Source: an uncultured Pelagibacteraceae bacterium
GTDB taxonomy: Bacteria > Pseudomonadota > Alphaproteobacteria > Pelagibacterales > Pelagibacteraceae
Direction: 5' to 3'
Length of the DNA: 50,165 nucleotides
Assembly: GCA_902569725.1 (NCBI GenBank)
Contig: CACFVG010000006.1
Location: 1-50,165, forward strand
Shown here: positions 44,890-50,165 of the stretch, one piece after another
Numbering within the stretch: position 1 is the first letter of the stretch
Layout of the letters: every line of letters starts with the position of its first letter
Notes under the pieces: model-generated
Database searches by the model: none
Told to the model about the DNA's origin: nothing
Seen by the model: the letters and a program-made list of their open reading frames with translations, nothing else
Position numbers and translations under genes: made by a program

Positions 44890-46146
44890 TTAAGAAATCC
44901 AAGTTTTTGTTCCAAGACCTTTTTCGTCAATTAAATGTCCAGTGCTGAATCTATTTAGACTATAACCCTCATTTAATTTATGTGGTCTGTCTTGAGCAAT
45001 TGTATGGGCAAAAGTCCAGCCAGATGCAGGAGTTGCTTTAAATCCTCCATAACACCATCCACAGTTTAAATATAAACCCTCAATATGTGTTTTATCAATA
45101 ATAGGTGATCCATCCATAGACATATCCATAATTCCACCCCATGTTCTAAGCATTTTTAATTTACTTAAAAAAGGAAACATTGCTATTCCTTCGGTTAATA
45201 CGTGTTGTAATGTTGGAAGGTTTCCTCTTTGAGCGTAACTGTTATATCCATCAAGATCTCCGCCCATAACCATTTCACCTTTATCAGATTGACTACAATA
45301 AAAATGTCCTGCACCAAACGTAACTACGTTATCTAATATTGGCTTAATAGGTTCTGACACACATGCCTGTAAAAGATGTGTTTCTACAGGTAATGTCATA
45401 TTTAATTTCTCTGCTAAAACATTTGTACTTCCAGCAACACAAAGACCTATTTTTTTTGCTTTAATATCACCTTTTGAAGTTCTTATTCCTAAAATTTTAC
45501 CTTTAGAAACATCAAATCCTGTCACTTCACAATTTTGGATTATATCTACTCCCATTGAGTCTGCTTGACGTGCGTACCCCCAAGCAACTGCATCATGTCT
45601 GGCTGTTCCTGCGCTTGGTTGCATTAATCCTCCAAAAATTGGAAATCTTACATTTTCAGAAAAATCTGCCATAGGAATAATTTTTCTGACCTCTTCTCTA
45701 TTTAAAAGAACTGCATCAATTCCATTTAAGCGCATTGAATTACCTCTTCTAGAATAAGTATTCATTTGTGCATCAGAATGTGCAAGATTAATTATTCCTC
45801 TCGGAGAAAACATTACGTTAAAATTTAAATCCTGACTCATATTTCTCCACAAATCCATACCAAATTCACTAAACAATCCATTTTCGTCGTGCATATAATT
45901 TGATCTTATTATAGTAGTGTTTCTTCCAACGTTACCTCCGCCTATCCAACCTTTTTCAATAATAGCGACTTTTGTAATATTGTGTTCTTTAGCAAGGTAG
46001 TAAGCTGTAGCCAGGCCGTGACCTCCACCTCCTATAATTATAACGTCATATTCGGATTTAGGTGTCGGATCTTTCCAAGCGACTTCCCAATCTTTATGAC
46101 CCTTAAAAGCATTTTTTATAAGGCTGAAGACTGAATATTTTTGCAT
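44890..46146 (-). CDS. soxB: Sarcosine oxidase beta subunit
   Basis: A 418-aa flavoprotein subunit. YDVIIIGGGGHGLATAYYLAKEH at about residues 33-55 binds FAD. GWIGGGNVGRNTTIIRSNY, GGLMQPSAGTARHDAVAWGYAR, and LNCGWCYGGFKATPASGW are the SoxB blocks, the middle one near the covalent FMN histidine. It is the catalytic subunit oxidising sarcosine. It is the first gene of the operon, and its promoter must lie in the 137-base spacer shared with fhs. Confidence 0.95.
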   Translation of the reverse strand: MQKYSVFSLIKNAFKGHKDWEVAWKDPTPKSEYDVIIIGGGGHGLATAYYLAKEHNITKVAIIEKGWIGGGNVGRNTTIIRSNYMHDENGLFSEFGMDLWRNMSQDLNFNVMFSPRGIINLAHSDAQMNTYSRRGNSMRLNGIDAVLLNREEVRKIIPMADFSENVRFPIFGGLMQPSAGTARHDAVAWGYARQADSMGVDIIQNCEVTGFDVSKGKILGIRTSKGDIKAKKIGLCVAGSTNVLAEKLNMTLPVETHLLQACVSEPIKPILDNVVTFGAGHFYCSQSDKGEMVMGGDLDGYNSYAQRGNLPTLQHVLTEGIAMFPFLSKLKMLRTWGGIMDMSMDGSPIIDKTHIEGLYLNCGWCYGGFKATPASGWTFAHTIAQDRPHKLNEGYSLNRFSTGHLIDEKGLGTKTWIS

Positions 46147-46283
46147 AATTAAATTTTATAGTAATTAGTATAAATAGTCTTTATTTTTTTTATATATATT
46201 TTTTAGAACTTTAAAAAATCGATAAAAGAAGATATTAATCCAGCTTCAAATGAGTTTGAATATATAAAATAAAAAAAGCTAAA
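46147..46283. promoter_or_regulatory. Divergent soxB/fhs spacer with a small hairpin
   Basis: This 137-base AT-rich spacer holds the promoters of soxBDAG and fhs. Near fhs, TTCAAA-TGAG-TTTGAA (46245-46260) forms a six-bp hairpin. An alternative pairing of AGCTT (46242-46246) with AAGCT (46276-46280) would place a stem three bases before the fhs ATG. The two pairings share bases and exclude each other. fhs has no clear Shine-Dalgarno, so this fold could matter, but it may be chance. Confidence 0.35.
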
Positions 46284-47966
46284 ATGGGCAAAGTAAAATC
46301 GGATATTGAAATAGCTAGAGAAGCAAAAATGAAGCCTATTCAAGAAGTGCTTAATGGATTAAACGTACCCGATAAAGCTGAAGTTTATAGTCCAATTGGA
46401 AGGTATATTGCAAAAATCAAAACTGAGTATTTAGATACTTTAAAAAATAAAAAAGATGGAAAATTAATTTTAGTTACCGCAATTACACCAACTCCTGCTG
46501 GTGAAGGAAAAACAACAACATCAGTTGGTCTAAGTGATGGTTTAAATAAAATTGGAAAAAAATCAGTTGTTTGTCTAAGAGAACCTAGCTTAGGACCATC
46601 TTTTGGTATGAAAGGTGGGGCAGCTGGCGGAGGATATGCTCAAGTAGTTCCTATGGAACAAATAAATTTACATTTCACAGGTGACTTCCATTCAATAACA
46701 TCTGCTCACAATCTACTATCAGCATTAATAGATAATCATATTTATTGGGGAAATAAATTAGATATTGATGTTAGAAGAATTGTTTGGAAAAGAGTTATGG
46801 ATATGAATGATCGTTCATTAAGATCAATTGTTGTAGATCTTGGTGGAGTAGCTAATGGATATCCTAGACAAGACGGTTTTGATATAACAGTAGCTTCTGA
46901 AATAATGGCCATCTTTTGTTTATCAAATAATTTAAAAGACTTAGAAAATAGAATTGGAAATATTACAGTAGCTTATACTAGAGATAAAAAACCAATTTAT
47001 GCAAAAGACTTAAATGCTCACGGTCCAATGACTGTTTTATTAAAAGATGCAATTAGACCTAACGTGACACAAACTTTAGAAAACAACCCAGCAATAATAC
47101 ATGGAGGACCATTTGCAAATATTGCTCATGGATGTAATTCTGTTATTGCAACAAAAACAGGATTAAAATTAGCAGATTATGTTGTAACTGAGGCTGGTTT
47201 TGGTGCTGACTTAGGGGCTGAAAAATTTTTAGATATAAAATGTAGAAAATCAAATTTGAAACCTGATTGTGTAGTTATTGTTGCAACCATAAGAGCTTTA
47301 AAAATGCATGGTGGTGTAGATAAAGATGATCTTAAAAATGAGAATGTTAAAGCTTTAAATAAAGGATTAGTAAATCTTGAAAGACATATTAATAATGTTA
47401 AAAAATTTGGTTTACCAGTTGCGGTTGCTATTAACCACTTTATCACGGATACCGATAAAGAAGTTAGTGCTCTTATGGACTTTTGTAAAACACAAGGTGT
47501 AAAATCATCTATTTGTAAACACTGGTCAGATGGAGGAGAAGGTACAAAAGATTTAGCTAATATTGTTGTAGACATATGTAATAATAAAAATACTTTTAAA
47601 TTTTTGTATGAAGATAAAATACCTCTATTTAAAAAAATTGAAACAATCGCACAAGAAATTTACTATGCAAGTGAAGTAGTAGCCGACACAAAAATAAGAG
47701 ATCAGCTTAAAGATTTTGAATCTAAAGGGTATGGAAATCTTCCAATATGCATTGCTAAAACTCAATACAGTTTTTCAACTGACCCAAGTTTAAAAGGTGC
47801 TCCTTCAGGGCATGTGGTTCCAATAAGAGAAGTAAGATTATCTTCAGGAGCAGAATTTATTGTAGTTGTTTGTGGAGCAATAATGACTATGCCGGGTCTT
47901 CCAAGAGTTCCTGCTGCAGATTCAATTAAGTTAAATGATAAAGGTGAAATAGAAGGTTTATTTTAA
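46284..47966 (+). CDS. fhs: Formate-tetrahydrofolate ligase
   Basis: A 560-aa enzyme interconverting formate, THF and ATP with 10-formyl-THF. [18 protein letters not shown] at residues 65-82 is the ATP loop, and [37 protein letters not shown] follows as in the family. FAGIAHGCNS-like [15 protein letters not shown] and [13 protein letters not shown] near the end are also typical. The full length is present. Running toward formate it would gain ATP from C1 units released by the sarcosine and dimethylglycine enzymes. It is divergent from soxBDAG and ends at the very base before the amidotransferase gene. Confidence 0.96.
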   Translation: MGKVKSDIEIAREAKMKPIQEVLNGLNVPDKAEVYSPIGRYIAKIKTEYLDTLKNKKDGKLILVTAITPTPAGEGKTTTSVGLSDGLNKIGKKSVVCLREPSLGPSFGMKGGAAGGGYAQVVPMEQINLHFTGDFHSITSAHNLLSALIDNHIYWGNKLDIDVRRIVWKRVMDMNDRSLRSIVVDLGGVANGYPRQDGFDITVASEIMAIFCLSNNLKDLENRIGNITVAYTRDKKPIYAKDLNAHGPMTVLLKDAIRPNVTQTLENNPAIIHGGPFANIAHGCNSVIATKTGLKLADYVVTEAGFGADLGAEKFLDIKCRKSNLKPDCVVIVATIRALKMHGGVDKDDLKNENVKALNKGLVNLERHINNVKKFGLPVAVAINHFITDTDKEVSALMDFCKTQGVKSSICKHWSDGGEGTKDLANIVVDICNNKNTFKFLYEDKIPLFKKIETIAQEIYYASEVVADTKIRDQLKDFESKGYGNLPICIAKTQYSFSTDPSLKGAPSGHVVPIREVRLSSGAEFIVVVCGAIMTMPGLPRVPAADSIKLNDKGEIEGLF

Positions 47967-48764
47967 TTAAGCCGCTTTTAGATAGTCTAACCAATTTTTT
48001 AACTCTAACATTCTATTATTTTTTTTTGATTTTTTTATTTCTTCTTCAATAAATTTAATATGATTTTGAATTTCTTCCTCATCCTTAAAACATTTTCTAA
48101 CATTTATAAGTTTTTCTTTTCTAAATTTAATTAATGTAATCATTTTATCATATGTAATTTCAGGATGGTACTGCAAACCCCATATATCACTTAAACCAGA
48201 TTTAAAATGAATACTTTGAACTTTATTAATTTTATTTGATGCTAAATGAGTAGCTTCATTTGGCAAAGTAACTACCTCATCAAAGTTAAAGGCTGGTGAA
48301 TTAAATTTTTTATTTTTATTTCTATATAAAGGATGTTTCAATCCATTTGCATTAATTTCAATATTTTTGGCTATACCAATATGAGCACCATTAGATGATT
48401 TTTTCACTTCACCTCCTGCTGCTGTTACAGCTACTTGCATACCCCAACATATCGCTAAAATATTTTTAATATTTTTAAAACATTCTTTCATAAATGAGAT
48501 TTGTCTACGGATTTCTATACAGTCGTTATAAATATTAAGACTACTTCCACCCCAAATTAATCCATCGTATTTTTTAATATTCGGTATGATTTTATCAAAA
48601 CTTTTTTCAGCACATGGATTAAAAACATCAATATTTAAATCTTTTGAATAATATGCGAGACTTTCTTTTAAACTTTCTGCGTGGGTTTTTATGCCTGAAT
48701 TTTTAAAACTTTGATTTTCATTAGGTAAGTTTCCTTCTACAACTAGTAAATTTAAATTTGGCAT
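47967..48764 (-). CDS. Class-I glutamine amidotransferase-like protein
   Basis: A 265-aa GATase-1 domain. The triad is C106 (ILAICWGMQVAVTAAGG), H200 and E202 (GLQYHPE). LIWGGSSLNIYND precedes it. It is a stand-alone domain with a lysine-rich C-terminal helix, so it is not GMP synthase. It overlaps the alcohol dehydrogenase gene by one base. From memory, related genes lie near gamma-glutamylmethylamide synthetase in other methylamine users, which suggests gamma-glutamyl amide chemistry. That is context, not proof. Confidence 0.8.
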   Translation of the reverse strand: MPNLNLLVVEGNLPNENQSFKNSGIKTHAESLKESLAYYSKDLNIDVFNPCAEKSFDKIIPNIKKYDGLIWGGSSLNIYNDCIEIRRQISFMKECFKNIKNILAICWGMQVAVTAAGGEVKKSSNGAHIGIAKNIEINANGLKHPLYRNKNKKFNSPAFNFDEVVTLPNEATHLASNKINKVQSIHFKSGLSDIWGLQYHPEITYDKMITLIKFRKEKLINVRKCFKDEEEIQNHIKFIEEEIKKSKKNNRMLELKNWLDYLKAA

Positions 48765-49921
48765 TAAAATAATTCTCCCGAAATACTATGTTCGTATAAA
48801 ATTTTCATATCGTCAATCGTCAATTTTTTTGGATTTGTAGCTGTTGAAGGGTCATCTAAAGCCATTTGAGATAATATTTTCAAATCAATTTTTTTTGTTT
48901 CTATTACTTCAGAAAGTTTATGAGGTATTTTTAGTTCTTTTCTAAAATCTAAAATCCAATTTAAAAAACTTTCAAAATTTTTATCTAAATATAAGTAATC
49001 ACAAATAGATACAATCTTTTTCTCAATTAAATTTCTATTAAAAGATAAAACATACGGCATAAATATAGCATTTGATAAACCATGGTGAATATTAAACTGA
49101 GCATTAACAGGATGGCTTAATGAATGAATTGCGCCAAGTCCTTTTTGAAAAGCTGTCGATCCCATACTGGCGGCAGCAAGTAAATCTGCTCTAGTATTTA
49201 AATCTTTTCCATTTTTAAAAGCGATTAAAAGAGATTTTTTTATTAATCTCATTCCTTCAATCGCTATCCCATCAGCCATAGGATGAAAACCAGGTGCACA
49301 AAATGCTTCAAGATTATGAGCAAGAGCATCCATTCCGGTTGCCGCTGTAAGTCTTGGTGAAAGATCTATGGTTAGTATTGGATCTAAAATAACAATAGAG
49401 GGTAAAAATTTTGGATGAAAGATTATTTTTTTTACTCCACTTGCTTTATTAATTATTGCAGATGCCCGTCCTGTTTCAGATCCAGTGCCTGCTGTGGTAG
49501 GAATTGCAATTATAGGAGCAATATTATTTTCATCTGCTCTTTTCCAATAATCCCCTATATCTTCAAAATCCCATATGGGTCTAGATTGTCCTGACATAAA
49601 TGCTATGGCTTTTCCAACATCAAGTCCACTTCCTCCACCAAAGGCTATAACTCCATCACAATTATTTTTTTTAAATTCTATAACTCCTTCTTCTACATTT
49701 TCTCCTATAGGATTTCCTGAAAAATTTGAATAAATAGGTAAATTATTAAATTTTTTTTTATTCTCTAAAATAATTTTTTTTGTCATATCAAGATTTACAA
49801 GATCTTTATCTGTTACAAATAGTGGACTGGAGATATTCAAATTTTTGCAAGCTTCTGCCAAATCTTTAATTCTATTTTCTCCTACCCATACAGAAGTAGG
49901 GTAATTCCAATTAATTTTCAT
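48764..49921 (-). CDS. Iron-containing alcohol dehydrogenase
   Basis: A 385-aa group-III alcohol dehydrogenase. GVIAFGGGSGLDVGKAIAF near residue 90 binds NAD, and IPTTAGTGSETGRASAI follows. Iron ligands are in TGMDALAHNLEAF and GAIHSLSHPVNAQFNIHHGLSNA. In SAR11 an Fe-ADH at this kind of locus has been linked to oxidation of methanol and short alcohols. The neighbours (fhs, sox, tmm) fit C1 use. The physiological substrate is not determined by sequence. It is followed by the amidotransferase with a one-base overlap. Confidence 0.88.
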   Translation of the reverse strand: MKINWNYPTSVWVGENRIKDLAEACKNLNISSPLFVTDKDLVNLDMTKKIILENKKKFNNLPIYSNFSGNPIGENVEEGVIEFKKNNCDGVIAFGGGSGLDVGKAIAFMSGQSRPIWDFEDIGDYWKRADENNIAPIIAIPTTAGTGSETGRASAIINKASGVKKIIFHPKFLPSIVILDPILTIDLSPRLTAATGMDALAHNLEAFCAPGFHPMADGIAIEGMRLIKKSLLIAFKNGKDLNTRADLLAAASMGSTAFQKGLGAIHSLSHPVNAQFNIHHGLSNAIFMPYVLSFNRNLIEKKIVSICDYLYLDKNFESFLNWILDFRKELKIPHKLSEVIETKKIDLKILSQMALDDPSTATNPKKLTIDDMKILYEHSISGELF

Positions 49922-49933
49922 AATAAAATATTA

Positions 49934-50165
<232 letters not shown>

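Noticed and set aside
46242-46286. GCTAAA just before the fhs start as part of a SAM-II/V aptamer
   Set aside because: The hairpin upstream has only a four-base loop, too small for the pseudoknot these aptamers need.
47177-47575. A 132-codon open frame antisense to fhs
   Set aside because: It lies wholly within a strongly conserved gene and has composition expected from the reverse of its codons; no motif or ribosome site was seen.

Overview
The window looks like chromosomal DNA of a streamlined marine alphaproteobacterium of the SAR11 clade (Candidatus Pelagibacter or a close relative). The sequence is very AT-rich, spacers are a few bases or negative, and almost every operon handles methylated osmolytes, C1 units or iron. 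No rRNA, tRNA, insertion sequence, phage gene or CRISPR array was seen. The assignment rests on gene content and family knowledge, not on a database search.

Layout. (1) 1-1700: the tail of an unidentified gene, then a sodium:solute symporter under a TPP riboswitch, matching the ThiV/HMP-uptake arrangement known from SAR11. (2) 1.7-5.75 kb: an Fe(III) ABC importer (fbpCBA type) with two tandem Fur-like boxes over its promoter, an unlisted 56-aa Cys-containing ORF and an internal terminator. (3) 5.77-9.84 kb: folE-acuI-lysR on the minus strand, and hisI, a 2OG oxygenase and a DUF2237 gene on the plus strand. (4) 9.84-28.63 kb: twenty minus-strand genes, mostly overlapping or nearly touching, from betaine-homocysteine methyltransferase to ETF-ubiquinone oxidoreductase. 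Two dimethylglycine-dehydrogenase-type flavoproteins lie in it. Between them are a Rieske oxygenase, a DddP-like M24 enzyme, a carnitine-dehydrogenase-like protein, an orphan nucleotidyltransferase/kinase/2OG-oxygenase trio, a SET protein and a redox-repair block. (5) 28.93-33.04 kb: betaine transporter proXW without its ATPase, followed by a MetF-like reductase and a DmdA/GcvT-family methyltransferase. (6) 33.1-37.4 kb: a YIP1-like membrane gene and a five-gene minus-strand module of unknown function (thioredoxin-like protein, degenerate M19 dipeptidase, 552-aa unknown, DUF3726, 53-aa double-CxxC protein). (7) 37.5-40.9 kb: purEK, a metallo-beta-lactamase-fold protein, a GNAT acetyltransferase and a lipoprotein. 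(8) 41.0-50.2 kb: heterotetrameric sarcosine oxidase soxBDAG, divergent fhs, a class-I glutamine amidotransferase, an Fe-alcohol dehydrogenase, and the start of trimethylamine monooxygenase (tmm).

How the genes fit together (inference from known pathways). Glycine betaine enters through ProXW and gives a methyl group to homocysteine through BHMT. Dimethylglycine and sarcosine are then oxidised by the DMGDH-type enzymes and by SoxBDAG. Electrons from the DMGDH-type enzymes pass through EtfAB and ETF-QO to ubiquinone. C1 units go to tetrahydrofolate and are drained by Fhs to formate and ATP. Tmm feeds the methylamine branch. AcuI, the DddP-like enzyme and the DmdA-like enzyme suggest parallel DMSP-type metabolism. 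The best candidates for undescribed biology are the module at 33.6-37.4 kb and the unexplained middle of the 20-gene array at 19-25 kb.
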